From assembly GCF_000237325.1 (NCBI RefSeq), contig NC_017542.1, forward strand, positions 5,388,501 to 5,452,500: a stretch of 64,000 nucleotides of DNA, given 5' to 3'. Under the pieces are notes generated by a model that was not told where the DNA came from, ran no database searches, and worked only from the letters and a program-made list of their open reading frames with translations. This document shows, one piece after another, positions 17,621 to 27,164 of the stretch. The DNA is from Paenibacillus polymyxa M1 (GTDB taxonomy: Bacteria > Bacillota > Bacilli > Paenibacillales > Paenibacillaceae). The position numbers and the translations under genes are program-made. Position 1 is the first letter of the stretch; the number at the start of each line of letters is the position of its first letter.

Positions 17621-18553
17621 GTGATTACCACCGTAACGCTTAACGCAGCAGTGGATAAAATCTACACGGTTGCAGGCTTTGGATTGAATGCCGTCCACCG
17701 CATTGAAGGCGGCCTGACGGTGCCAGGCGGCAAGGGCGTGAATGCCGCTCGTGTCATTCGCACACTAGGTCAGCCTGTACGAGCGACCGGATTTGTGGCC
17801 GGACACACCGGACGGCTGCTCATCGACGGCTTGAGCGCGGAAGGCGTAAACGCCGATTTCATCGAAACGGCACACGGGGAAACCCGTCTCGCCATAACCG
17901 TGCTCGACCCGGCTGCCCGCACGCAGACCGAGCTAATTGAGAGCGGCCCGACCGTGGGGCCGCTTGAACTAGCCGCGCTGCGGCGCAAAATCGCGACCCT
18001 TGCTGAGGATTCGGCTTGGGTCGTTCTCTCCGGCAGTCTGCCACCCGGCTGCCCGCCCGATCTGTATGCCGAGCTGTGCACGCTGGCGAAGTCGCGCGGC
18101 GCGCGGGTGGCGCTGGACGCGAGCGGCGAGGCGCTGCGCTTGGGACTGCGCGGAAAGCCCGACCTCGTGAAGCCTAACGAGGACGAGGCCGCCCGCTTCG
18201 CGGGAATCGACGCAGCGCGCCCAGATGCCGCTGAAGCGGCAGCATCGCAGCTGCTGGAAGCAGGAGCGCAGCTGGCCGTCATCTCGCTCGGCGCGCGCGG
18301 GGCGCTGGCGGTAACGCGCGATGCGCGCTACCGTGTGAGCCTGCCGGAGGCGGACATTGTCAGCGCACTCGGCAGCGGTGACGCCATGGTCGCCGGAATG
18401 GTTACCGGCGCGGCGGCGGGGCTGGATCTCCCTGCCATGCTGCGGCAGGGAGCGGCCTGCGGCACAGCGGCGGCTCTGCACGCCATGGCCGGCAAGATCG
18501 AGCTCCAGGACGTGGAGCGTCTGGAGCAGGGAATTACGGTGACGCTGGTGTAA
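17621..18553 (+). CDS. PfkB family sugar kinase (1-phosphofructokinase-like)
   Basis: 310 residues of the ribokinase/PfkB fold. VPGGKGVNAARVIRTLG is the N-terminal signature and LGSGDAMVAGMVTG the C-terminal one, with the catalytic Asp in GSGDA (GAGDS is commoner). VKPNEDEA precedes the nucleotide site. The substrate is probably fructose-1-phosphate or tagatose-6-phosphate, but no fruR or PTS gene is near. The GTG start is 13 nt after the second SMR gene, with AAGGAG upstream, so it is in the SMR operon, an odd pairing. The gene is far richer in GC than its neighbours. Confidence 0.8.
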   Translation: MITTVTLNAAVDKIYTVAGFGLNAVHRIEGGLTVPGGKGVNAARVIRTLGQPVRATGFVAGHTGRLLIDGLSAEGVNADFIETAHGETRLAITVLDPAARTQTELIESGPTVGPLELAALRRKIATLAEDSAWVVLSGSLPPGCPPDLYAELCTLAKSRGARVALDASGEALRLGLRGKPDLVKPNEDEAARFAGIDAARPDAAEAAASQLLEAGAQLAVISLGARGALAVTRDARYRVSLPEADIVSALGSGDAMVAGMVTGAAAGLDLPAMLRQGAACGTAAALHAMAGKIELQDVERLEQGITVTLV

Positions 18554-18570
18554 TTCAGCGTCACCTTTTT
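18538..18570 (+). terminator. Terminator of the SMR-PfkB operon
   Basis: Perfect 10-bp stem GGTGACGCTG/CAGCGTCACC, eight-base loop containing the pfkB stop codon, then TTTTT. Confidence 0.85.
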
Positions 18571-18652
18571 CATCCAACCATTCACCTAATTTAATGTCAC
18601 GAATAACAGCTTTACTGAATGTTTTGTTCCAAATATGCGTTTCTCTGCTGAC

Positions 18653-19087
18653 CTACAACAAAACCCTGTTTTCCAGTATATTTTTCATACAAATATGCGA
18701 TTTCGAGGGGCCCAGCTTAACTAGAGAATCCTGAAACTCTGCAATTTCCTCTACAGACGAACTTTGTACCTTAATGAGATAATTAAATTCCCCACTGATG
18801 CGGAATAAATCGGTAACTTCCTTCGCCGCCTTACAAAAATCAATCAGCTCTTGGCAATGTTCTGTCTTTACCAGAATAAACGTTGTTGTCCCCCGATTCA
18901 GTTCCCGTAAATTAAATACAGCATTATATCCAGAAATAATCCCTCGTTCTTCAAGCTTGGTCATTCTTTCTTTAACGGACGGCTGTGACATTGAAATTTC
19001 TTTACTGATTTGGGAAATCGTTATTCGGGCATCATGCTGTAGCAATTTCATGATTTTGTGGTCTATATCGTCCATCTGATGCTGCAT
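18653..19087 (-). CDS. Lrp/AsnC family transcription regulator
   Basis: About 144 residues: N-terminal winged helix (ISKEISMSQPSVKERMTKLEERGIISGYNA) and C-terminal RAM ligand-binding domain. Such regulators respond to amino acids. ATG at 19087 is 8 nt after AGGAGG; a GTG three codons earlier falls inside that site. It is divergent from the VOC gene at 19245 across 157 nt of AT-rich DNA, which probably holds promoters for both. Confidence 0.85.
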   Translation of the reverse strand: MQHQMDDIDHKIMKLLQHDARITISQISKEISMSQPSVKERMTKLEERGIISGYNAVFNLRELNRGTTTFILVKTEHCQELIDFCKAAKEVTDLFRISGEFNYLIKVQSSSVEEIAEFQDSLVKLGPSKSHICMKNILENRVLL

Positions 19088-19244
19088 ATCAAGCACCTCC
19101 TGATCGAATTTAAAAAGTAATGCTTTTCATCCAAATTAGCTTTTATTTAATAACTAATATCGTATAAAAATCTTATTTTAAATATATATGTAGCACATAA
19201 TAATTCATATAATAAGGTTTACTTACATATAAGGAGGATCTGAA

Positions 19245-19706
19245 ATGAGTGTGAAGGGACTAGCTCATGTGGCTATCCAAGCCCGCGATTATCAAGCAAC
19301 CATTGTATTTTATACCGAAGTATTGGGATTTAAAAGAGGACATCACTGGAGTCTTCCGTCCTTTCGGATTCAAGAAGCTTCCATGCTGATCTCACCTGAC
19401 CAAAGAACCTGTCTCGAAATCTTTGATAACGATGCCGTCATCCCTGCCCAAGGAAAAAAAGCTGCATCTGAGCATGATGTTGCTCACGGGGCTTTATTAC
19501 ACTTTGCGTTTTACGTGGACAATGTGGATGAAATATATCAAAAAGCCCTTGCCCACGGAGCAAAAACCTTTGTGGAACCCAATCAGCTTACACTTGGAGA
19601 ACCACCTCTAGTTGTAACCAATGCATTAGTTCATAGCCCTAATGGTGAGGTTATCGAATTTATCGAGGATATTGATTTTGATATGTCTCTATTGAGCAAT
19701 AAGTAG
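19245..19706 (+). CDS. VOC (glyoxalase/dioxygenase) superfamily protein
   Basis: 153 residues, two beta-alpha-beta-beta-beta modules. Possible metal ligands are His8 (LAHVAIQ), Glu in CLEIFDN, His in LLHFAFYV and Glu in GEVIEFIED, the usual HEHE-like pattern. It could be a lyase, dioxygenase or resistance protein; the substrate is unknown. AAGGAGG precedes the ATG. Divergent from an Lrp-type regulator that may control it. Confidence 0.75.
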   Translation: MSVKGLAHVAIQARDYQATIVFYTEVLGFKRGHHWSLPSFRIQEASMLISPDQRTCLEIFDNDAVIPAQGKKAASEHDVAHGALLHFAFYVDNVDEIYQKALAHGAKTFVEPNQLTLGEPPLVVTNALVHSPNGEVIEFIEDIDFDMSLLSNK

Positions 19707-19721
19707 TCCAAGTAGCTATTG

Positions 19722-19756
19722 AAAAGATCCACTTCCCTGGAAAGTGGATCTTTTTT
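19722..19756 (+). terminator. Terminator after the VOC gene
   Basis: Stem AAGATCCACTT/AAGTGGATCTT, seven-base loop, then TTTTTT. Confidence 0.85.
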
Positions 19757-19874
19757 GTATTCCATTCCTCTGCGCCTTATTCCCTATGGAAAAATTAAAC
19801 TATTCGTAAGTATATCCGATATATTGTTTATCGCTTGGTTAAAGGAGTAGATTATCATTTCAATTGATTTCAAT

Positions 19875-20339
19875 GTGTACTGGTTTCATTTTAGCTCCGA
19901 TCTGCTCATGCCGTTGTTTAGCTTGATCGGTCTGTTGTTCATCTATTTTGGATTCAAAACGATCCGTCGCCATCGTTATCGTAAACGCCACTGGGTCCGT
20001 ACCAAAGGGCAAATCGTTGACGCGCATATCGAAGTAGATATCGATGTCGTTCCCTTTGACCGTGATGATCCGGTAGATACCAGCTACACCCGCCGATTAA
20101 AGGTACGCTTCTATACAGCTTCAGGTGAAGTCGTGGAATTCTGGAATCCTTATAGTACCAATCTCAGCCTTAACCGGGTTGGCAGCAAGACTAAGGTATT
20201 ATACAATCCGGCTAACCCTCGGGACGCCCGAATTGCAGGCGGCGTAAATGGTGCAGGCTGCCTGGCCTTTATGTTGTTTTTGATTGGTGTCCCCTTTGCT
20301 TTGAGCGGGGTATTCGCTTTATTGAAGTTTTTCTTCTAA
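19875..20339 (+). CDS. DUF3592-type membrane protein
   Basis: About 154 residues: a membrane helix at each end (about 10-27 and 128-150) and a central beta-rich soluble part with KGQIVDA and TKVLYNPANPRDARI, the typical DUF3592 pattern. Function unknown. The only ordinary start is GTG at 19875, but the only good ribosome site, AAAGGAG at 19841-19847, is 27 nt upstream. In-frame ATC/ATT codons at 19854 and 19857 sit at proper spacing, so the true start may be non-standard. Ends 11 nt from the convergent LysE gene. Confidence 0.65.
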   Translation: MYWFHFSSDLLMPLFSLIGLLFIYFGFKTIRRHRYRKRHWVRTKGQIVDAHIEVDIDVVPFDRDDPVDTSYTRRLKVRFYTASGEVVEFWNPYSTNLSLNRVGSKTKVLYNPANPRDARIAGGVNGAGCLAFMLFLIGVPFALSGVFALLKFFF

Positions 20340-20350
20340 CAAGGATCGGG

Positions 20351-20965
20351 TCACATACTGGTCATAAAATTTATCGCCATATAAATGGCCAGACCCAAAA
20401 TAATCAGTGCCGATATTTTGTTGAGCACAGTACCAAACTTTCCTTCTGAATCCATACGTCCTACAAGGCGTCCCGCCGTTGCCAGACCCACAAACCATAT
20501 CCACGATACTGACACAGCGGCCAGACCGAAGGCCCAACGTTCCACGCCGTTATATTGCAGGGAGCTGGTTCCAATTACACCAACCGTGTCAAGTATAGCA
20601 TGTGGATTCAGTAGCGATACCGAGGCGGCAAAAATCATCTGGCGTTTTGGCAGCATCGGCTGACTTTCTCCCGAGGAAGCAGCCTTCGATCTCCAAAGAG
20701 TCCAAGCCATATACAGCAAGAACAAACAGCCCGCTGCATAAAGCACATTCGTGAGCCATAGAAATTGCTGCAAAACAAGGGATACACCCCCAACAGCAAG
20801 CGTGATCAGAATGGTGTCACAGACACCCGCTGTAATGACAGCAGGCAGTGCATTGCGAAACCGCGACTGGGACGCCCCCTGATTAAACACAAATACATTT
20901 TGTACCCCTAAAGGCAAAATCAATCCCAATGCCAATAAAACGGCATGTATAATAGCTTCCAGCAT
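20351..20965 (-). CDS. LysE/ArgO family amino acid exporter
   Basis: 204 residues, about six helices. LPLGVQNVFVFNQG near the N-terminus and LLNPHAILDTVGVIG in the middle are the LysE/ArgO signatures, so basic amino acid export is likely. The ATG has GGGGGAG upstream. Convergent with the DUF3592 gene; downstream of mobA on the same strand but separated by 46 nt. Confidence 0.85.
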   Translation of the reverse strand: MLEAIIHAVLLALGLILPLGVQNVFVFNQGASQSRFRNALPAVITAGVCDTILITLAVGGVSLVLQQFLWLTNVLYAAGCLFLLYMAWTLWRSKAASSGESQPMLPKRQMIFAASVSLLNPHAILDTVGVIGTSSLQYNGVERWAFGLAAVSVSWIWFVGLATAGRLVGRMDSEGKFGTVLNKISALIILGLAIYMAINFMTSM

Positions 20966-21011
20966 GTTATGTACTCCCCCAAATTCATTGCTTAATATTC
21001 TCTAAATGCTT

Positions 21012-21641
21012 CTAATCCTTCCGGAACTGCTCTAACACAAACTTGTAATCCTGAGGATTATTCATGTTGAACACGGCATTGTGCCATATATTCTCAGTCA
21101 CTCCCGGCATATCCGCTATGGTTGCATACCGAACATTCAACGTTTCCAACCATTCGGTGAGACGAAGCCGTTTATTCCGCAAACGTTCCTCAGCAGATGG
21201 CAATACGCTCCGATGATACACTCCCAGCAAAGGATGCATACGTCCGGCCACAGAAGCAATTACCGCTTGCAGTGGTGATTCCGCTGCTCCTTTGGATGCC
21301 GCCCACTTCTCAGTTAAAACAAGCAAGGCTTGCAGCACTTCCAGCTGTACAAAAGGCATATCACAGGCCACGACTATTCCCCATTCCGTAGTAGATGCAG
21401 ATAATCCTGCATGAATACCACTCAAGGGCCCCATACCCGGATAGATATCAGATACAGCTTCCATACTGTCCTGTTCATATCCTTGATCGTCACGGGTGAC
21501 TACTATCACCCGTTGGGTCGCCTGCTGCAATGTAATATATGTCCGTTCAAGCATAGTAGCTCCTTCAATCTCTAGCAGAGCCTTATCCTGTCCCATTCGG
21601 CTGGAACGTCCTCCTGCAATGATAATACCAGTCACTTCCAC
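21012..21641 (-). CDS. mobA: Molybdenum cofactor guanylyltransferase MobA
   Basis: 209 residues. The N-terminal nucleotidyl-transferase motif GGRSSRMGQDKALLEIEG binds GTP, and VVACDMPFVQ carries the metal-binding Asp. MobA joins GMP to molybdopterin to make the MGD cofactor used by oxidoreductases such as the one at 28441-30573. GTG start with GGAGGAG 6 nt upstream. No other cofactor genes (moa, moe, modABC) are in the window. Confidence 0.85.
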   Translation of the reverse strand: MEVTGIIIAGGRSSRMGQDKALLEIEGATMLERTYITLQQATQRVIVVTRDDQGYEQDSMEAVSDIYPGMGPLSGIHAGLSASTTEWGIVVACDMPFVQLEVLQALLVLTEKWAASKGAAESPLQAVIASVAGRMHPLLGVYHRSVLPSAEERLRNKRLRLTEWLETLNVRYATIADMPGVTENIWHNAVFNMNNPQDYKFVLEQFRKD

Positions 21642-21835
21642 TAAAAACTCCTCCTTTTTTCAAAAAACAATCACAAATATGCATATGGAATTTTGGACAA
21701 AATTGAAATTTACATAATTGTAATTTTATTGGTTTGTTAACCCTTTCAACACATGATACATTGGAATAAAGAACATTCCCACAGATCGACATCGGTGCGT
21801 AGTTCTCTATCGGGCTAAGAAAGGAATGGCTTGTC

Positions 21836-23068
21836 TTGCAAAAGAGAGAAATTCAAGAGACTCCCCTATATTCCCTAAAGCTATATAACTTTTTTCTATA
21901 TGGAGCTATGGTCATCTTTTCCAGCTTCTTCCCGTTGTATTTGCAAGATATCGGTATGGACAAGCTGGAAATCGGGAGTCTGATGGCCATCGGACCTTTT
22001 GTATCTGTATTCGCGAACCCTTTTTGGGGATATACAAGCGACCGGAGCCGAAATCTCCGACGTATTCTACTATTTATGATTATAGGTACACTGTTACTGC
22101 TACAAGCTTTATTTCATGTTCACACGTATGTCATGATTTATGTGTCGATGATTGGCTTTTACTTTTTTCAAAGTCCGTTATTTGCCCAAAGCAATACCCT
22201 GATTCTCAGTTATATTGAGGGCACAGACCGGAAATTTGGTTCATTTCGCATATGGGGTTCCTTCGGTTGGGCTGTGACTGCGGCAGTTGCCGGCATCGTT
22301 GTTGACCACACAGGAGTATCCAGTATATCCACCATCTTTACGATACTTCTTCTGGCTGCATTGATCTGCACCTTGGCAATCCCACCACTAAAAAGCACTG
22401 TGGAGACGGCAACCATTCATTTACGTGGCTTTGGCAGTATTTTATTAAACGGATACTTTATTTCCTTCATTTTGTTAGGCATCCTTGTATCAATTCCTAA
22501 TTCAATCAACGGCGCCTTTATGTCCTTGTACATCACCGAACTGGGTGGGTCCAAGCTGATGCTTGGTTTTGCCGTTTTTATGTCATCGGTATTTGAAATT
22601 ATTGTCTTTTTAATGTTTGATCGCTTCTTGAAGAAAAAAATGACCGTGATGGTCGGCTGTTTGGCACTCGTCAGTTTGCTGTTTGCCTTACGTTGGGAAC
22701 TCATGGCTCTGGCTACAGACCCGATTCAGATCGTGTTCATTCAAGCACTTCATTGCGTCACCTTCGGTGGATATTTCTATGTAGGCACCCAGTTGACCGT
22801 CCTGTTCACGCCTGCAGCATATCGATCATCCGGACAGGCCGTATATACCTTGACCTGGAGTGGTATATCCGGTATCGTAGCAGGTTTTGCGGGAGGTTGG
22901 CTATTCCAGAACTTCGGTGGTGAAATGATGTACCATGCAGGTGTCTTCTTCGCCCTGCTTGGCTCCGCGGGATTTGCTATCATGTGGTATATGCTGTACA
23001 AGAACGGTTACCAGCCAGGACATGGCGGCGAGCACAAACCAATAGATGAAGCACCACAACGACAATAG
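21836..23068 (+). CDS. MFS transporter (MFS_1-like, sugar/phenylpropionate permease type)
   Basis: 410 residues, twelve helices. The loop between helices 2 and 3 is GYTSDRSRNLRR, and GSFRIWGSFGWAVTA resembles the LacY/HcaT-type branch. Substrate unknown. The TTG start at 21836 has AAAGGAA about 9 nt upstream; an ATG at 21826 is out of frame. Divergent from mobA. Confidence 0.8.
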   Translation: MQKREIQETPLYSLKLYNFFLYGAMVIFSSFFPLYLQDIGMDKLEIGSLMAIGPFVSVFANPFWGYTSDRSRNLRRILLFMIIGTLLLLQALFHVHTYVMIYVSMIGFYFFQSPLFAQSNTLILSYIEGTDRKFGSFRIWGSFGWAVTAAVAGIVVDHTGVSSISTIFTILLLAALICTLAIPPLKSTVETATIHLRGFGSILLNGYFISFILLGILVSIPNSINGAFMSLYITELGGSKLMLGFAVFMSSVFEIIVFLMFDRFLKKKMTVMVGCLALVSLLFALRWELMALATDPIQIVFIQALHCVTFGGYFYVGTQLTVLFTPAAYRSSGQAVYTLTWSGISGIVAGFAGGWLFQNFGGEMMYHAGVFFALLGSAGFAIMWYMLYKNGYQPGHGGEHKPIDEAPQRQ

Positions 23069-23118
23069 AGTGTCTTCACGTCAATGGTCATGTTCTGAAG
23101 AACGGGTATGCGTAAAAT

Positions 23119-23149
23119 AAAGGAGTCTGCCGTTGGCAGACTCCTTTTT
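23119..23149 (+). terminator. Terminator between the MFS gene and glnS
   Basis: Perfect 13-bp stem AAAGGAGTCTGCC/GGCAGACTCCTTT, three-base loop, T run on the plus strand and a shorter one on the minus strand. Serves both convergent genes. Confidence 0.85.
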
Positions 23150-23194
23150 CACTTGGCCGCACGAAGCAACCATCCGTCCCACTTTTCCAACATC

Positions 23195-24874
23195 TTATTG
23201 CTTAGGCAATTGGAAAGAGCTTTTCAATGATACCACACGGTTAAATACAGGCTCACCCGGTTTGGAAAGCTTCGGATCTACACTGAAATAACCATGACGG
23301 AAAAATTGGAACTTGTCCTGCGATTGTGCTTCTTTCATATTCCGCTCCACATAGCCATGAGCAATTTCCAAAGAGTTCGGATTTAATTGATCAAGGAATG
23401 TTTTTTCCGATCCATCCTCTTCCAGCACCTCTGGTTCCTCTGCGTTAATCAATGGCTCATACAAACGGAATTCGGCCGGAACAGCCTGAGTAGCCTCTAC
23501 CCAATGGATTGTCCCTTTCACTTTACGTCCCGTAAAGCCTGATCCGCTCTTGGTTTCTATATCATAGGTACAGTGAATCTCCGTTACATTACCTTCCGCA
23601 TCCTTAATGACATCGTTGCATTTAATGAAGTAGGCGTGTTTGAGACGCACCTCATTACCAGGGAACAAGCGGAAGTATTTGCTCGGTGGATTCTCCATGA
23701 AGTCCTCACGCTCGATATAAATTTCACGAGAAAACGGAATTTGGCGTGTTCCAAGCTCCGGATTTTCTGTATTGTTCTCCGCCTCCAGCATTTCCACTTG
23801 TCCTTCAGGATAGTTCGTAATAACCACTTTCAGCGGATCTATAACTGCCATCGTACGGGGTGCCTTAAGCTTCAGATCCTCACGTGCAAAATGTTCCAGC
23901 ACCTGCAAATCAATGACTCCGTAGGCTTTGGAAATGCCTGTTTCATATACAAAACTGCGAATGGCCTCTGGCGTATAGCCGCGACGACGCAAACCAGAAA
24001 TGGTCGGCATCCGCGGATCATCCCAGCCATCTACGTGTTTTTCATCAACCAGAAGCTTGAGCTTACGTTTGCTGGTTACCGTTTGAGCTAGATTTAGCCG
24101 TCCAAATTCATATTGATGAGGTACGTTTTCCATCTCGCATTCAGCTACAACCCAATCGTACAGTGGGCGTTGATCTTCGAACTCCAGCGAACAAAGCGAA
24201 TGCGTTACGCCCTCAATCGCATCTTCCAGCGGATGCGCATAGGAATACATCGGATAGATGCACCAGGTATCGCCTGTATTGTGATGGGCTGTGTGTGAAA
24301 TGCGGTAAATAACCGGGTCACGCAAATTGATGTTTGGCGAAGCCATATCAATCTTGGCACGCAGCACCTTTTCACCATTCTGGTATTTGCCTGCACGCAT
24401 CTCTTCAAACAGCTTCAAATTGTCTTCCACGCTGCGATCCCGATAGGGGCTGTTTTGTCCCGGTTCTGTCAGTGTTCCGCGTGTTTCACGAATTTGGTCC
24501 GCGCTTTGGTCATCTACGTAGGCTTTCCCCTTTTGAATCAGCAGGATAGCACGCTTGTACATCTCTTCAAAGTAATTGGAGGCAAAATGTTTTTCCTCCC
24601 ATTCATAACCAAGCCACTTCACGTCCTCCTGAATGGAGTTCACGTATTCCGTGTCTTCCTTCGCCGGATTGGTGTCATCAAAACGCAGGTTCGTGCGTCC
24701 TCCGAATTCATCTCCCAACGAGAAATTGATCCAGATGGCTTTAGCATGTCCAATATGCAAATATCCGTTTGGTTCAGGTGGAAAGCGTGTAACAACTTCC
24801 TTTACCTTACCCGTACGTAAATCCTCTTCAATAACATTTTTAATAAAATTGGGGGGAGTAATCGGCTTCTCCAC
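23195..24874 (-). CDS. glnS: Glutaminyl-tRNA synthetase
   Basis: About 559 residues, class I synthetase. HIGH box GYLHIGH at about 38-43 after PPEPN, and a KMSKS-equivalent VTSKRKL. The C-terminal anticodon-binding beta barrels include [20 protein letters not shown]. It charges tRNA-Gln directly, whereas most Bacillota use GatCAB on Glu-tRNA-Gln. GTG at 24874 is preferred because GAAAGG lies 9 nt upstream; a TTG three codons earlier abuts that site. Length is close to that of E. coli GlnRS (554). Confidence 0.92.
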   Translation of the reverse strand: MEKPITPPNFIKNVIEEDLRTGKVKEVVTRFPPEPNGYLHIGHAKAIWINFSLGDEFGGRTNLRFDDTNPAKEDTEYVNSIQEDVKWLGYEWEEKHFASNYFEEMYKRAILLIQKGKAYVDDQSADQIRETRGTLTEPGQNSPYRDRSVEDNLKLFEEMRAGKYQNGEKVLRAKIDMASPNINLRDPVIYRISHTAHHNTGDTWCIYPMYSYAHPLEDAIEGVTHSLCSLEFEDQRPLYDWVVAECEMENVPHQYEFGRLNLAQTVTSKRKLKLLVDEKHVDGWDDPRMPTISGLRRRGYTPEAIRSFVYETGISKAYGVIDLQVLEHFAREDLKLKAPRTMAVIDPLKVVITNYPEGQVEMLEAENNTENPELGTRQIPFSREIYIEREDFMENPPSKYFRLFPGNEVRLKHAYFIKCNDVIKDAEGNVTEIHCTYDIETKSGSGFTGRKVKGTIHWVEATQAVPAEFRLYEPLINAEEPEVLEEDGSEKTFLDQLNPNSLEIAHGYVERNMKEAQSQDKFQFFRHGYFSVDPKLSKPGEPVFNRVVSLKSSFQLPKQ

Positions 24875-25080
24875 GCTAATCAACCTTTCTTCCGTATAAT
24901 CTGTGTATAACCTGTTCCCTTAAATATACCCTTTCACACCGCATAACTCAATAAAATGAAAATCGGGATGCTCTCTTCAGCAAAAAAAGATGCAAGTTAT
25001 GAAAAAGAGTTAACATTTTCGGCAAATAAATTCGTTATAGTGTATATATCTTTTATTTTACCGGAAAAGGAGACCCACCC

Positions 25081-25806
25081 GTGTTTAAGCTGTTGATCGT
25101 CATCCTGCTGTCTATGCTGCTGTCCTCTTCCGTTATGACTTCCGATCATCCTTCTTCAAGCATGGTGACCGAAACTGCATTATCTCATGCGCTGGCTAGC
25201 GCACCAGAAGACTCAACTGTCCGCCTATACGCCGTGAGCCCGTCCCAGGGACTCTTTCATTCAGCCGTACTGGAAATCGGCCAGCAGCGCCGCACATTCC
25301 AGTGGTCGGGCTCAGCGGATATTTCCACCGCACCACAGTTATTTTACAGAGATGTAAACGAAGATGGGGTCCGTGAAGCTGTTGTAATTCTCACACGTGC
25401 CTCGGGAACGGGTGTGGAATTGCAGGAGTTGCATATTGTTAACGTACAAACAATGGAGGAATATGCAGTTGAATCAGCAGCAAATGCTGTATCTCAGCGA
25501 GTACATAGCTCCGTGGAGCTACGTGACCACAACCGCCAGGTGCATATCGCTGTTATAATTGACGGTACTACACACACGATGGACCCCAAAGCGTCCGTAT
25601 TTTATGATGATCCAGCCCAATTTACAAAGCATCTCGATTTTAGCTCTGTTGTAATGTATGACGCCGAACAGTTCCCACTGCATGCCACTGTATCTGGTAG
25701 CGTATCGCCAAGCGAATTTGTAGGGGATTTGGATCTGAAATATGTATATGAGCAGGGGCGGTTCCGGGTGGGACCTATAAAATTTGAAGCTTCCTCTCCC
25801 TTTTGA
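25081..25806 (+). CDS. Secreted protein of unknown function with an FG-GAP-like segment
   Basis: 241 residues. A short N-terminal hydrophobic segment (about 2-19) looks like a signal peptide or anchor, without a lipobox Cys. FYRDVNEDGVREAVVIL resembles the D-x-N-x-D-G loop of FG-GAP/VCBS repeats, which bind Ca2+ in other proteins. No family recognised. GTG start with GGAG 8 nt upstream. It stands alone between glnS and an acetyltransferase. Confidence 0.6.
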   Translation: MFKLLIVILLSMLLSSSVMTSDHPSSSMVTETALSHALASAPEDSTVRLYAVSPSQGLFHSAVLEIGQQRRTFQWSGSADISTAPQLFYRDVNEDGVREAVVILTRASGTGVELQELHIVNVQTMEEYAVESAANAVSQRVHSSVELRDHNRQVHIAVIIDGTTHTMDPKASVFYDDPAQFTKHLDFSSVVMYDAEQFPLHATVSGSVSPSEFVGDLDLKYVYEQGRFRVGPIKFEASSPF

Positions 25807-25890
25807 CGACTCTCGCAGAATAAGGTAGCATGGGATTAAATGCTAGACTGGCTGGTTTAGCGATTTTCCGAGTGAAAGAGGGGATTAATC

Positions 25891-26439
25891 ATGTTTACAT
25901 ATGCGTTGGACGAACGCACAGTCCTTCGGCCGCTCACCAAGGAGCATGTGCAGCCTCTGTTTGAGCTGATCGAAATGTCCCGTGACCGTCTGCGTCAATG
26001 GCTTCCATGGGTAGACTCCACCACGGAAATCAGCCATACAGAGCAGTTCGTGCAAGGCGCCTTGAAACAAGCCGCAGAGAACGGTAGCCTGACCGCTGGA
26101 ATTTGGATAGACAACGAGCTCGCTGGCATCATCAGCTACCATGAGATCAATTGGGCCCACCGGTCGGTTAGCATCGGATACTGGCTTGGGCACGGTTACG
26201 AAGGACAGGGTCTCATGACCAGTGCCTGCCGCGTATTCGTCGAATATGCGTTGATGGAGTTGGACTTGCATCGGGTCGAAATCCGTTGTGCAACGACGAA
26301 CCGCCGCAGCCGCGGTATTCCAGAACGCCTGGGCTTTGTGCTCGAAGGCATTGTACGCGAAGCAGAGTTGCTGCCAGATGGCTATATGAACCACGCAGTG
26401 TATGGTATGCTCCAGAATGAATGGAAGCAACTTCGATAA
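25891..26439 (+). CDS. RimJ/RimL-type N-acetyltransferase (YdaF-like)
   Basis: 182 residues. LRPLTKEHVQPLFELI at the N-terminus, IGYWLGHGYEGQGLMTSACR as the acetyl-CoA motif region, and VEIRCATTNRRSRGIPERLGF are typical of the ribosomal-protein N-acetyltransferase group that includes B. subtilis YdaF. The actual substrate is not proven. An AAAGAGGGG ribosome site precedes the ATG. Confidence 0.82.
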   Translation: MFTYALDERTVLRPLTKEHVQPLFELIEMSRDRLRQWLPWVDSTTEISHTEQFVQGALKQAAENGSLTAGIWIDNELAGIISYHEINWAHRSVSIGYWLGHGYEGQGLMTSACRVFVEYALMELDLHRVEIRCATTNRRSRGIPERLGFVLEGIVREAELLPDGYMNHAVYGMLQNEWKQLR

Positions 26440-26452
26440 CATAGTACTGCAC

Positions 26453-26490
26453 AACAACGCCGCAGGCCTGATCAGGTCTGCGGCGTTGTT
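26453..26490. terminator. Hairpin between convergent acetyltransferase genes
   Basis: Perfect 13-bp stem AACAACGCCGCAG/CTGCGGCGTTGTT with a smaller palindrome CCTGATCAGG in the loop. The T run is interrupted, so it may terminate weakly in both directions. Confidence 0.6.
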
Positions 26491-26544
26491 GGTTATGAGC
26501 TGGACATCACAACCGAATGTTGCTGCCTGTCTGGAGCCTCCGGT

Positions 26545-27039
26545 CTATTTTAAGAAATAGGCCATTAGAACATCATCCACGAATTGGCCTGCGATATAAA
26601 ACTCGTCATGCAGGCGCCCTTCAATTGCAAAACCGCACTTTTCATAAAACATAAGGGCTTCCGTGTTACAGGAGAGTACACGCAAACTTAACTTGCGTAT
26701 GCCCTCCGCAGCTGCAATCTCCTTCATGGAGTTCATGAGCGCCGTCCCAATACCTTTGCGATGATAGTCTGGACGTACAGCTATATTTATTTCGAGTACA
26801 TGACAATTACTAGCCAACAGTGTTGGAGGACGAAATCCAATATACCCGCAGAGCACTTCCTGTTCGATGGCGACCAGTTGAGAGCCTGGAGGCGTGTTGC
26901 GCAGAAACTCTCCGCGCGACTTCCATGACAGCGAAGCAGGAGCCGTGCGTTCATTCCATACCAGTTCATCCAGCGCAATCAGATCAGGAGCATCCTTCAT
27001 CTCCGAATGACGTATCGTCAAAGATTGACTTGTAAACAA
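26545..27039 (-). CDS. GNAT family N-acetyltransferase
   Basis: 164 residues. RPDYHRKGIGTALMNSMKEIAA is the acetyl-CoA motif, and LRVLSCNTEALMFYEKCGF is the typical C-terminal segment. The TTG at 27039 is the only start after an in-frame stop, yet AAAGGA lies nearly against it. Substrate unknown. Confidence 0.78.
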   Translation of the reverse strand: MFTSQSLTIRHSEMKDAPDLIALDELVWNERTAPASLSWKSRGEFLRNTPPGSQLVAIEQEVLCGYIGFRPPTLLASNCHVLEINIAVRPDYHRKGIGTALMNSMKEIAAAEGIRKLSLRVLSCNTEALMFYEKCGFAIEGRLHDEFYIAGQFVDDVLMAYFLK

Positions 27040-27164
27040 TTCCTTTCAATCCTTCCTGTGAAGGCTTTCCTGAAGCAATAACTGCAACCAGCTGTCACCT
27101 ATTGTACCATAATAAAAGCTCATTATTGAACTTTTATCGGGACTTAAGGACTGGGAACATCCAC

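Noticed and set aside
17770..18585. Long minus-strand frames opposite PfkB
   Set aside because: They mirror the GC-rich coding strand, lack ribosome sites, and the plus-strand frame has a full PfkB signature.
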